A stretch of 64,000 nucleotides of DNA from Flavobacteriales bacterium (GTDB lineage: Bacteria > Bacteroidota > Bacteroidia > Flavobacteriales_F > PHOS-HE28): contig JACJZG010000017.1 of assembly GCA_020635715.1 (NCBI GenBank), positions 13,651-77,650 of the forward strand, written 5' to 3'. The first letter of the stretch is position 1. The number at the start of each line of letters is the position of its first letter. The notes under the pieces were generated by a model. It was not told where the DNA came from, made no database searches, and saw only the letters and a program-made list of their open reading frames with translations. Shown piece after piece: positions 34,795 through 42,334 of this stretch. A program made the translations under genes and the position numbers.

Positions 34795-36765
34795 TCAACG
34801 CGGAAGGAAGCCGAGGTCCTTGACCGGGCGGAGCAGGGCATCGCGCACCGGATCATGGCGGCGCTTGTAAAGGCGGATGCGGTGCACGACCACCGCGCTC
34901 CGATCGCGGTCGTGCACGTAGGTCGAGATCCGCCCCTCGGGACCTACGCCGGACGCCCAGCTCGGGGAGAGCGCTGCGGTGATAAGCACAGCATCACCAG
35001 GTGTGGTCGCGGCCTTCGCCAGATAGGAGATGGTCGTATCGCCTTGGGCCCATTGCAGCACAAGTGCGGGTGGATGCGCGGTGTCCACAAGGGACAGCAG
35101 GATCTCGGCTTCGTAGAGGTCCTGCGGATCGTCCGCCGGGCCCAGGGGATGATGCAGGCTGGGGCCATATTCACGACCCGCAAGGCCCCAGCCCGAGCGG
35201 CGGGTGGTAGGGTCATGCACCATGGGCAGGTCGTTGGAGAGGTCCACCAGCCCCACCCGGCGGCTCGGCGACAGTTCACCCAGCAGGTGCCTGTCCCGGA
35301 TGTTCCCCGGTGAAGGGACCCGTTCCATCACGAATACCTGGCCTTCCACGTGGTCCTCGATCAGGCTGATGTAGGGGAACTGTGCCTGCACCTGGGCGAT
35401 CCGCTCGTTGGCGCCTCCATTGGCCATGCCCAACACCACCCGCGCATAAGTGGGGTCGTGCAGCGATCGGTCGATGGCATCCGGCGCTTCCTCCGATGGC
35501 CAGTGAACGGCAGGGTGGTCGCTCAGCCCCTTCCGGCGTAGATGGAAGGTGACCTGTGGCCGTGGTGCATCGAAGAGGACGAGCGTTCCCGCATCACCAG
35601 GCTCGTGCAAGGCCTCATCCGCGATACGCACCATGGCGGCGTATGGCGAATCGCGGAAGGTGAGGTGGTGTTGCCGGACCGTGTACAAGGTGACGGTGGC
35701 CAGGGAGGCCAGCACCGCGGTGGACAGCAGCGTGAAGGTGCGGCCGGCGTGGCGCATGCCGGCGAAGAGCCAGAAGAGCAGGTAGGGAAAGCTGAAGAGC
35801 AACAGGCTGTACTGCAGCACCGGTGAGCGCCAGATGCTGTAGGCATACCCGATCACCAGCGGTGCAAGGCCCCATGCGGGCAGCAGCCAGACCGCGGGGC
35901 TGGGCGTTGTTCTGCGCCCGAGGGACCGGATGAGGCCGTACACCACCAACGCGCTCACGAGCAGCATGAGCGGGAGGGAGAAATGGAACACCCACGCGAG
36001 GTAGTCGCCGATCCAATCGTTATCGGGTGGAGGAAGCCAGTTGCCCAATCCGCCGTAGCCCAGTTGCTTGAGCAGGATGGGGATGTTGGCCGCGTAGCAC
36101 AGCACCATGATCCCCATGGCGATGAGGAAGTTCTTCCGTTGCGCCGGTGACTGCAGCACGAACACCGAGGCCACCATGATGCCGGCGAGGAGGAGGGCGA
36201 AGTGGTGCACGTAGCCGCTTGCGACAGCCGCGGCAATGGCGATGGCGAGGTTCCGGCGCCGGTGGAAGGCGAGGTGGCGCGTGAGCTGATCCGCCAGCAC
36301 CGCCGTGGTGAAGAAGCCGATGGCGTACGGCCGTGCGATCTGTGCGTACAGCACCGTGTATTGCAGCGTGGCCAGCAGCGCGATGCTCACGAGCGCTGTA
36401 CCGGCCGAGGTCCACGCCAGGGCGAAGCGGTACAGCGGGAACAGCGCCAATACGGCCAGCAGTATAAAGGGGAACTTCACCGCCACTTCGGAGGTGCCGA
36501 AGAGCTTCGTCCATGCCCACTCGAAGACCTGCACCCCGGGTGGATGTGTGTCCAGTTCGATGACGCCTTTGCGCACCGTTCCGCCGAGCGTTGGGTGGAT
36601 GCGCATCAGCGCGCTGAGCTCGTCGTGTGTGAAGGGCAGTTGCGCCAGGTTCCAGAAGCGCAGCACAGCTGCAAGGACAAGGAGCGCGAGGAAGCTCCAG
36701 CGTAACCACGGTTCGCCCGGGAACCAGCCATCACCATAACGGGCGATATGGCGGCGCCAGTCCAT
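34795..36765 (-). CDS. GT39-like multi-pass glycosyltransferase
   Basis: A 656-aa membrane protein with an ArnT/PMT-like N-terminal part. The acidic residues of the first periplasmic loop (PFTHDELSALMRIHP) and the HPPG motif in DTHPPGVQVFEWAWTKLFG are typical of family 39 transferases that use polyprenyl-linked sugars. About 11-12 hydrophobic helices reach to residue about 400; the last 250 residues form a soluble domain without clear assignment. ATG 36765 is the first codon after the smpB stop in a compatible context (gap 2 nt), so it is co-transcribed with smpB. The acceptor is unknown. Confidence 0.78.
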   Translation of the reverse strand: MDWRRHIARYGDGWFPGEPWLRWSFLALLVLAAVLRFWNLAQLPFTHDELSALMRIHPTLGGTVRKGVIELDTHPPGVQVFEWAWTKLFGTSEVAVKFPFILLAVLALFPLYRFALAWTSAGTALVSIALLATLQYTVLYAQIARPYAIGFFTTAVLADQLTRHLAFHRRRNLAIAIAAAVASGYVHHFALLLAGIMVASVFVLQSPAQRKNFLIAMGIMVLCYAANIPILLKQLGYGGLGNWLPPPDNDWIGDYLAWVFHFSLPLMLLVSALVVYGLIRSLGRRTTPSPAVWLLPAWGLAPLVIGYAYSIWRSPVLQYSLLLFSFPYLLFWLFAGMRHAGRTFTLLSTAVLASLATVTLYTVRQHHLTFRDSPYAAMVRIADEALHEPGDAGTLVLFDAPRPQVTFHLRRKGLSDHPAVHWPSEEAPDAIDRSLHDPTYARVVLGMANGGANERIAQVQAQFPYISLIEDHVEGQVFVMERVPSPGNIRDRHLLGELSPSRRVGLVDLSNDLPMVHDPTTRRSGWGLAGREYGPSLHHPLGPADDPQDLYEAEILLSLVDTAHPPALVLQWAQGDTTISYLAKAATTPGDAVLITAALSPSWASGVGPEGRISTYVHDRDRSAVVVHRIRLYKRRHDPVRDALLRPVKDLGFLPR

Positions 36766-36767
36766 GG

Positions 36768-37211
36768 TCAGTCCAGCCGGTCCAGGTCGCGTTGCACGTC
36801 CTTCGCCTTCAGGCTCTCGCGCTTGTCGAAGGACTTCTTCCCCTTGGCCAGCGCGATCTCCAGCTTCGCGAAGCCCTTGTCGTTGATGAAGAGCCGCACG
36901 GGAATGATCGTGATGCCCGCGTCGCGCAGCTTGCGGCGCAGCTTGTCCAGCTCCTTCTGGTGCAGCAGCAACTTGCGGTCGCGTTTTGGCTCGTGCACGT
37001 AGTGCGGGTTCGTGCCCCAGGGTGCGATCTGCATGCCGCGCACCAGCAGGTCGTTGCCGGCGAAGGTGCAGAAGGCCTCGTTGATGCTCGCGCCGTGGTT
37101 GCGGATGCTCTTGATCTCGGAGCCCATCAGCACCATGCCGCATTCGAAGGTGTCGAGCAGGTTGTACTCGTAGCCCGCCTTGCGGTTCTTCACATCAATG
37201 GTCGCGGACAT
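36768..37211 (-). CDS. smpB: SsrA-binding protein SmpB
   Basis: The tmRNA partner in rescue of stalled ribosomes. It is 147 aa, the normal length. Landmarks are KNRKAGYEYNLLDTFECGMVLMGSEIKSIR, YVHEPKRDRKLLLHQKELDKL and IPVRLFINDKGFAKLEIALAKGKK, with a C-terminal basic helix (SFDKRESLKAKDVQRDLD). A -7-like box ends 7 nt before the ATG. tmRNA itself was not seen in this window. Confidence 0.97.
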   Translation of the reverse strand: MSATIDVKNRKAGYEYNLLDTFECGMVLMGSEIKSIRNHGASINEAFCTFAGNDLLVRGMQIAPWGTNPHYVHEPKRDRKLLLHQKELDKLRRKLRDAGITIIPVRLFINDKGFAKLEIALAKGKKSFDKRESLKAKDVQRDLDRLD

Positions 37212-37218
37212 GGGAGCG

Positions 37219-37226
37219 CGAAGCTA
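37219..37226 (-). promoter_or_regulatory. -7 promoter element TAGCTTCG of smpB
   Basis: On the minus strand TAGCTTCG is followed by CGCTCCC and then ATG. The 7-nt gap implies a leaderless or nearly leaderless transcript. Confidence 0.5.
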
Positions 37227-37242
37227 CGGGTGATGCCGTGGC

Positions 37243-38064
37243 TCAGCCCAGCGCCACGTCCAGGACCATCATCACGATGAATCCGCCGATGAAGCCCAGG
37301 GTGGCGATGTCGGTGTACTTGTCCTGCTGGGTCTCCGGGATCACCTCCTCCACCACCACGTAGATCATGGCTCCCGCGGCGAAGGCGAGCGCGTAGGGGA
37401 GGAAGCTCTGCATGTGGATCACGGCCACCGCACCGATCACCCCGGCGATCGGTTCGACGATGGCGCTGAGCTGGCCGTACCAGAAGCTGCGTGTGCGGCT
37501 GAGTCCCTGCCGCCGCAAGGGCATGCTCACGGCGAAACCCTCCGGGAAGTTCTGCAGGCCGATGCCGATGGCCAGCGCCACGGCACCACCGATGCTCGCC
37601 TCGGGCATGCCAGCGGCCACGCCCCCGAACAGCACGCCCACGGCCAATCCCTCAGGGATGTTGTGCAATGTGATGGCGAGGACCAACAAGGTGGTCTTAT
37701 GCCATTTGGTCTCGATGCCTTCAGACCTTGACCTGTCGAAGTTCAGGTGGAGGTGTGGCAGCAGCTTGTCCATGCCGAAGAGGAACAGCGCCCCGACGGC
37801 GAATCCCACGGCTGGCGCGAGCCAAGGCAGGTTCCCCATGCGTTCGCTCATCTCGATGCTCGGTGCGAGCAGGCTCCAGAAACTAGCCGCCACCATCACG
37901 CCCCCTGTGAACCCGAGCATGCCATCGAGCCATTTCCGTGAGGCGTGGCCGAAGAAGAAGACGAGGCTGGCGCCCGCAGCGGTGACCAGCCAGGTGAAGG
38001 TGGTGGCGAGGAAGGCTCCCAGGACCGGGTCGATCGACCCAAAGAAATCAAGTACCTCGTTCAT
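37243..38064 (-). CDS. ZIP family metal transporter
   Basis: A 273-aa transporter of divalent metal ions. The family pore motifs are present: HNIPEGLAVG in TM4 and QNFPEGFAVS in TM5. A histidine-containing loop between TM3 and TM4 (HLHLNFDRSRSE, ETKWHK) may bind metal. About eight hydrophobic segments are visible. It lies 3 nt downstream of a DtxR-family regulator and so probably belongs to its regulon. The metal (zinc, manganese or iron) cannot be told. Confidence 0.92.
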   Translation of the reverse strand: MNEVLDFFGSIDPVLGAFLATTFTWLVTAAGASLVFFFGHASRKWLDGMLGFTGGVMVAASFWSLLAPSIEMSERMGNLPWLAPAVGFAVGALFLFGMDKLLPHLHLNFDRSRSEGIETKWHKTTLLVLAITLHNIPEGLAVGVLFGGVAAGMPEASIGGAVALAIGIGLQNFPEGFAVSMPLRRQGLSRTRSFWYGQLSAIVEPIAGVIGAVAVIHMQSFLPYALAFAAGAMIYVVVEEVIPETQQDKYTDIATLGFIGGFIVMMVLDVALG

Positions 38065-38067
38065 GGA

Positions 38068-38724
38068 TCAGATGGTCTCCACCTGCAGGTGATGGCACAC
38101 GTCGTGGCTCAGGCTGAACGCCGCGCCGTTCTTCGGCTTGATGTCGAGGCTGCCGTCGAAGGCATGCACCTCCATCACCGTGAGCTGCGAGCCGATGCGC
38201 AGGCCCTTCGAATCGAGCAGGCGGAGCAGGCCGTCGGTGGTCTCGCTCACCGCCGCGATGCGCACCGTGGAACCGGCACGGCACATGGACAAGCGCTCCG
38301 TGTTGCGCGTTCGGATCCTTCCCTGCCTGTCGGGGATCGGATCACCGTGCGGGTCGAAGCCCGGGTTGCCGAGGTGATTGTCCAGCCGGTCGATGAGCTT
38401 GGTGCTCGCCACATGCTCCAGTTGCTCGGCCACCTCGTGCACCTCATCCCAACCGAAGCCGAGCTGTTGCACCAGGAAGGTCTCCCACAATCGATGTCGC
38501 CGCACGAGCTGCAGCGCGTGGCCGCGACCCTTGGCCGTGAGCTTCACGCCGTGGTAGGGCTGGTGCTTCAGCAGGCCCTTCTCCGCCAGCTTCTTCAGCA
38601 TGTCCGTCACGCTGCTCGCCTTGGTATGGAGCCGTTGGGCGATGTCCTTGGTCTGGGCGTTGTCCCCTTCCTGTAACAAGGAATAGACGGCCTTCAGGTG
38701 GTCCTCTTCGCTTCGGGTGAGCAT
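38068..38724 (-). CDS. DtxR/MntR-family metal-dependent repressor
   Basis: A metal-sensing transcriptional repressor of 218 aa. The winged helix (DHLKAVYSLLQEGDNAQTKDIAQRLHTKASSVTDMLKKL) is followed by the metal-binding and dimerisation domain (HRLWETFLVQQLGFGWDEVHEVAEQLEH, LDNHLGNPGFDPHGDPIP) and a C-terminal FeoA/SH3-like domain (GLRIGSQLTVMEVHAFDGSL). This is the full-length form, as in IdeR or long MntR. A perfect 14-bp DtxR-type palindrome lies just upstream, so autoregulation is likely. It forms an operon with the ZIP transporter. Confidence 0.93.
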   Translation of the reverse strand: MLTRSEEDHLKAVYSLLQEGDNAQTKDIAQRLHTKASSVTDMLKKLAEKGLLKHQPYHGVKLTAKGRGHALQLVRRHRLWETFLVQQLGFGWDEVHEVAEQLEHVASTKLIDRLDNHLGNPGFDPHGDPIPDRQGRIRTRNTERLSMCRAGSTVRIAAVSETTDGLLRLLDSKGLRIGSQLTVMEVHAFDGSLDIKPKNGAAFSLSHDVCHHLQVETI

Positions 38725-38735
38725 GGAATGATAGG

Positions 38736-38743
38736 CGAAGGTA
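38736..38743 (-). promoter_or_regulatory. -7 promoter element TACCTTCG of the dtxR-ZIP operon
   Basis: On the minus strand, TACCTTCG lies 11 nt before the repressor ATG. The DtxR operator is 10 bp further upstream, where RNA polymerase would bind. Confidence 0.55.
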
Positions 38744-38753
38744 AGGACAATTA

Positions 38754-38767
38754 TTAGGCAAGCCTAA
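38754..38767. promoter_or_regulatory. DtxR/IdeR-type operator TTAGGC-AA-GCCTAA
   Basis: A perfect 14-bp palindrome with 6-bp arms that matches the core of the DtxR/IdeR iron box. It sits between the dtxR-like gene (-) and pyrD (+), upstream of the -7 box of the repressor. Confidence 0.8.
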
Positions 38768-38815
38768 ACCTTGGGTCATTCGCCGCTCGTGCCGGTCGGT
38801 GGGGCGGGGGGCGCC

Positions 38816-38823
38816 TACCTTTG
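38816..38823 (+). promoter_or_regulatory. -7 promoter element TACCTTTG upstream of pyrD
   Basis: An exact TAnnTTTG match, ending 7 nt before ATG 38831. Confidence 0.6.
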
Positions 38824-38830
38824 CGTGCAC

Positions 38831-39810
38831 ATGTACGGGTTGCTGCGTCCTCTGCTCTTCCTGCTCGCCCCGGAGCGGGCGCATGCGCTCACCTTCCGGT
38901 TGTTGGATCTGCCGGGCGCGGCGTTCTTGAGCGGTGGTTCGCCACCGCCCACGGCTGCGGCTCTGGAGGTGATGGGCCTGCGCTTTCCCGGGCCGGTCGG
39001 TCTGGCGGCGGGCATGGACAAGGATGCCGCCCATGTGGATGCGCTTGGCCGCATCGGCTTCGGCTTCGTGGAGGTGGGCACGCTCACGCCCGTGGCCCAA
39101 CCCGGGAACGACCGCCCGCGACTGTTCCGGCTGAAGCCGGACCACGCCTTGATCAACCGGATGGGCTTCAACAATGGGGGGGTGGAAGCGGCCGTCCAGC
39201 GGCAAGCGGAGAAGGACCGGCATCCCGGGTTGGCGGCAACATCGGGAAGAACAAGGTGACACCGAACGAAGCCGCCATCGATGACTATGTCGCCTGCTTC
39301 GAGGCGCTGCATCCCGTGGTGGACTACTTCGTGGTGAACGTGAGCAGCCCGAACACGCCTTCTGCGTGCGCTCCAGGAGAAATCCCGTGGTGAACGAGCT
39401 GAAACGTCGGTGATGCGGAAGGCCGTTCATCGTCCCATCCTCCTCAAGATCGCGCCCGACCTGAACGAGGCGCAGCTGGACGATATCGTGGCAGTCGTGA
39501 AGGAGAGCGGCATCGCTGGCGTGATCGCCACGAACACCACCGCGATCACGGCGAGGCTTCCACACCAATCGAAGTCGACCGATGGGTGCTGGTGTGAGAA
39601 GCTCGCGACGCCGCAGCACAGAGGTCGTCTCCTACTCCGTCAGCGTCTGCCGCGACCCACGGTCATCATCGTGTGGGGGGCATCGAAGTGCCGCGGCCGC
39701 GGATCGAGAAGTTGGAGGCCGGTCGCATCTCGAACAGGTCTACACCGGACTCGTTTACGAGGGGCGAAGCCTGCTCAGACGCATCAATCGGGCATTCATG
39801 CTTTGGCGAT
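38831..39810 (+). pseudogene. pyrD: Decayed pyrD (class 2 dihydroorotate dehydrogenase)
   Basis: This would be the quinone-linked dihydroorotate dehydrogenase of pyrimidine synthesis. The N-terminus is typical of class 2 (MYGLLRPLLFLLAPERAHAL, GLAAGMDKDAAHVDALGRIGF, NRMGFNNGG). The conserved blocks GGNIGKNKVTPNEAAIDDY, VNVSSPNTP, VVNELK and HRPILLKIAPDLNEAQ then fall in successively shifted frames, consistent with three single-base deletions near 39220, 39386 and 39409. Beyond NTTAITA the frame is lost for good, although VGGIEV, IEKLEAG and LEQVYTGLVYEGRSLLRRINR remain recognisable in mixed frames. A functional copy must be elsewhere if the pathway is kept. Confidence 0.78.
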
Positions 39811-39829
39811 CGGCGAAGAATGCGGGTAC

Positions 39830-39858
39830 ACCACGGATGGACACGGATGTACACGGAT
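39830..39858. repeat. ACCACGGATG(G/T)ACACGGAT repeat, half element
   Basis: ACCACGGATGG ACACGGATGT ACACGGAT is a head-to-tail run of the intergenic repeat family seen as hairpins at 19528, 51357 and 55426. No opposite arm was found here. It lies between the decayed pyrD and the GxxExxY fragment. Confidence 0.65.
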
Positions 39859-39893
39859 AGTTCCGCTGATGTTGCTGAACGAGGAAGAGTCCG

Positions 39894-40175
39894 GAGGTGA
39901 TCGGCATCGCGATCGAGGTGCTGAACGAGCTTGGGCACGGACTACTCGAGAAGCCCTACGAGAACGCGATCCGTGGAATTCAGGCTCTGAGGCATTCCTT
40001 TGAACAGCAACCGTCGATGATCGGGGTGGGTGGCATCGACAGTGCCGAGTCCGCGATCGAGAAGCTCGAGGCCGGCGCCGACCTGGTGCAGGTGTATACC
40101 GGCCTTGTGTACGAAGGACCGGCCCTGCTCACACGCATCAACGAAGCCTATCTACGATGGAAGCAGCGCAAGTGA
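39894..40175 (+). pseudogene. Chimera: GxxExxY-protein fragment joined to a second PyrD C-terminus
   Basis: The first 30 codons encode EVIGIAIEVLNELGHGLLEKPYENAIR, which carries the GxxExxY signature (GLLEKPY) and the surrounding residues of that family. Then, in frame, come GIQALRHSFEQQPSMIGVGG, IDSAESAIEKLEAG and LVQVYTGLVYEGPALLTRINEAYLRW, an intact PyrD C-terminus ending 19 nt into the HMG-CoA lyase gene. A normal GxxExxY protein is about 120-130 aa, so only its N-terminal quarter remains. The PyrD tail is a divergent second copy of the one that ends near 39810. No start codon or promoter is evident. Confidence 0.75.
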
Positions 40176-41023
40176 AGCTCATCGAATGTCCCCGTGATGC
40201 CATGCAGGGACTGCACACCTTCATCCCCACGGATCGCAAGGTGGAGTACATGGACAGCCTGCTGCGCGCAGGTTTCGATACGATCGACATCGGGAGCTTC
40301 GTCAGTCCCAAGGCGATCCCACAGCTGGCCGACACCCCCCTGGTGCTGGCGCGCATCGATGTGGCCGATACGCGCTCGAAGCTGCTGGTGATCGTGGCCA
40401 ACGAGCGTGGTGCCGAGGAGGCGGTGAAGCAGGAGCGGGTAAGCTACCTCGGCTATCCCTTCAGCATCAGCGAGACCTTCCAGCAGCGTAACACCAATAC
40501 CAGCATCGAGGGCTCGTGGGACCGCATCGCCCGCATCGCGGAGCTCACGCGGAACGCCAACAAGGAGCTGGTGGTGTACATCAGCATGGCCTTCGGCAAT
40601 CCGTACGGTGATCCCTGGAACGCGGAGGTGGCGCTGCAATGGACAGGCCGTCTGGTAGAGGAGCTGGGCGTGCGCATCATCGCACTGAGCGATACGGTGG
40701 GCGTGGCCGATCCGAAGGACATCCGGTCCATGTTCTCCGCGCTCATACCGGCGATGCCCGGGGTGGAGTTCGGCGCACACCTGCACTGCACCCCGGACAA
40801 CTGGCAGGCGAAGACCGCAGCTGCCTGGGAGGCCGGCTGCCGCCGCTTCGACGGGGCGTTGAAGGGTTATGGCGGATGCCCAATGGCGGAAGATGAGCTC
40901 GTGGGCAACCTGGCCATGGACATCTTCGTGGCCGACCTGGAACGGCGTGGGATCAGGACGGGGATCGACCTGGAGGCGTTGGAGCGCTCGGTGCGGTTGG
41001 CGGGCACGGTGTTCCCGGGGTGA
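40157..41023 (+). CDS. Hydroxymethylglutaryl-CoA lyase
   Basis: Cleaves HMG-CoA to acetoacetate and acetyl-CoA in leucine or ketone-body metabolism. It is 288 aa, normal for the family. The HMGL-like TIM barrel begins VKLIECPRDAMQGLHTFIPTDRKVEYMDSLL; SDTVGVADPKDI, GAHLHCTPDNW (metal-binding HxH) and the glycine-rich loop FDGALKGYGGCPMA with the catalytic Cys are all present. The start overlaps the end of the PyrD remnant by 19 nt, suggesting a former operon with intact pyrD. It converges on the metallophosphoesterase with only 5 nt between stops. Confidence 0.9.
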   Translation: MEAAQVKLIECPRDAMQGLHTFIPTDRKVEYMDSLLRAGFDTIDIGSFVSPKAIPQLADTPLVLARIDVADTRSKLLVIVANERGAEEAVKQERVSYLGYPFSISETFQQRNTNTSIEGSWDRIARIAELTRNANKELVVYISMAFGNPYGDPWNAEVALQWTGRLVEELGVRIIALSDTVGVADPKDIRSMFSALIPAMPGVEFGAHLHCTPDNWQAKTAAAWEAGCRRFDGALKGYGGCPMAEDELVGNLAMDIFVADLERRGIRTGIDLEALERSVRLAGTVFPG

Positions 41024-41028
41024 TCAGT

Positions 41029-42282
41029 TCATGCACGGTGCAATTCGAACACCGTGATCTCGGGTGGCATGCCCACACGGCCGGGGAAACCGATGAAACC
41101 GAAGCCCCGGTTCACGTAGAGTTTCTGAGTTCCTTCCGCATACAGGCCCGCCCAATGCTTGTACACCCATTGGGCCGGGCTGTATACGACGCCGTTGAGC
41201 CGGACCCCGAACTGGGCTCCATGCGTATGTCCGCTCAGGGTAAGGTCGATCCCTGTGCCGAGCACTTTCTCTTCCCAATGCGTGGGATCATGGCTCATGA
41301 GGATCCGGAAGGGCAGCTGATCGGTCCCATAGATGGCCTTATCGAGGTCACCGTATTGCTGGAAACGGCGCCCCCAGTTCTGGACACCGAGCAGGCCGAT
41401 CCGGGAACCATCGCGCTCCAAGAGGATGTGTTCATCAAGCAGCAGCTTGAATCCCATGTCACGGTGGAAGCCGGTGAGTTTCTCCAGGTTCGCCCGTTTC
41501 GCGCTGGCATCATCCCACTTCACATAATCACTGTAGTCGTGGTTCCCAAGGATACTGTACTTACCCATCCGTGCTTGAGCTTCGGCGAATACAGGGATGA
41601 ACCGCTCCGCTTCATCCGCGTAATCGTTCACCATATCCCCGGTGAACAGGAGCAGGTCCGGTGATTCGGCGTTGATAAGGTCCACCCCGTTCCGCGCGAT
41701 GGATAGGTCATCACCATAGCTTCCCAGATGCAGGTCACTGATCTGCACGATACGCAGTCCATTGAACGCCTCAGGCAGGCCCGGACTGTCGATCCGCACA
41801 CGTGCCACATTGAATTTCCGGCGACCCTTTGTCACGCCATAGAGGACGGCTGCGAACGGAACGGCGGATGCGATCAATCCAAGCTGGCTCAGGAAGTTCG
41901 CTCTGCCCATCGTTTCACCCGATACTTCCGGAGCACCGGGCAGCAACTTGCCCCAGATCCAACGTCCAAGATGTAGGATGTCGTCCAGTCCATGGAAGGT
42001 CACGATGACGAGCTTGGGCAGGAAGAAGAGCAGGAACAAAGCCACCAATGAGAACACGTAGCTGTGGTCGCGTCGCTCTTGGGAGTTTCCCATGCTGATG
42101 ACGGTCCAGACCATGACCGCCAAGATCCCCAGCGAGATGATCCAATACAAGTACCTGACGATGCGCCGCAGGACAAGGGAGTGGTTGGCGAGCGCCGTAT
42201 TCACACCTTTGTACGCATACAGATCGATGAGGACCAGTACGACAAGGAAGATGGAGAAATTGCGGATGGCGGCAGCGGACAT
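41029..42282 (-). CDS. Membrane-anchored metallophosphoesterase
   Basis: A calcineurin-like phosphoesterase of 417 aa. Three to four N-terminal membrane helices (about 8-25, 42-65, 76-97) and a linker precede the catalytic domain at about 160-417 with all metal motifs: QISDLHLGSYG, FTGDMVND, LGNHDYSDYVKW, MSHDPTHW and SGHTHGAQFG. This layout is like the YkuE/YpbG group. It ends in RVGMPPEITVFELHRA, the common family tail. A -7-like box TAGCTTCG lies 4 nt before the ATG. The substrate is unknown. Confidence 0.92.
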   Translation of the reverse strand: MSAAAIRNFSIFLVVLVLIDLYAYKGVNTALANHSLVLRRIVRYLYWIISLGILAVMVWTVISMGNSQERRDHSYVFSLVALFLLFFLPKLVIVTFHGLDDILHLGRWIWGKLLPGAPEVSGETMGRANFLSQLGLIASAVPFAAVLYGVTKGRRKFNVARVRIDSPGLPEAFNGLRIVQISDLHLGSYGDDLSIARNGVDLINAESPDLLLFTGDMVNDYADEAERFIPVFAEAQARMGKYSILGNHDYSDYVKWDDASAKRANLEKLTGFHRDMGFKLLLDEHILLERDGSRIGLLGVQNWGRRFQQYGDLDKAIYGTDQLPFRILMSHDPTHWEEKVLGTGIDLTLSGHTHGAQFGVRLNGVVYSPAQWVYKHWAGLYAEGTQKLYVNRGFGFIGFPGRVGMPPEITVFELHRA

Positions 42283-42286
42283 GGGT

Positions 42287-42294
42287 CGAAGCTA
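42287..42294 (-). promoter_or_regulatory. -7-like promoter element TAGCTTCG of the metallophosphoesterase
   Basis: On the minus strand TAGCTTCG is followed by ACCC and then ATG, the same arrangement as at smpB. Confidence 0.45.
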
Positions 42295-42334
42295 CGGGTC
42301 GGAGCGGCCGGGAACCCGTCGGATTGTCGTGTTC

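Noticed and set aside
36768..37143. N-terminal extension of the GT39-like gene through smpB
   Set aside because: This part is smpB read in another frame; ATG 36765 lies just after the smpB stop and starts the membrane protein properly.
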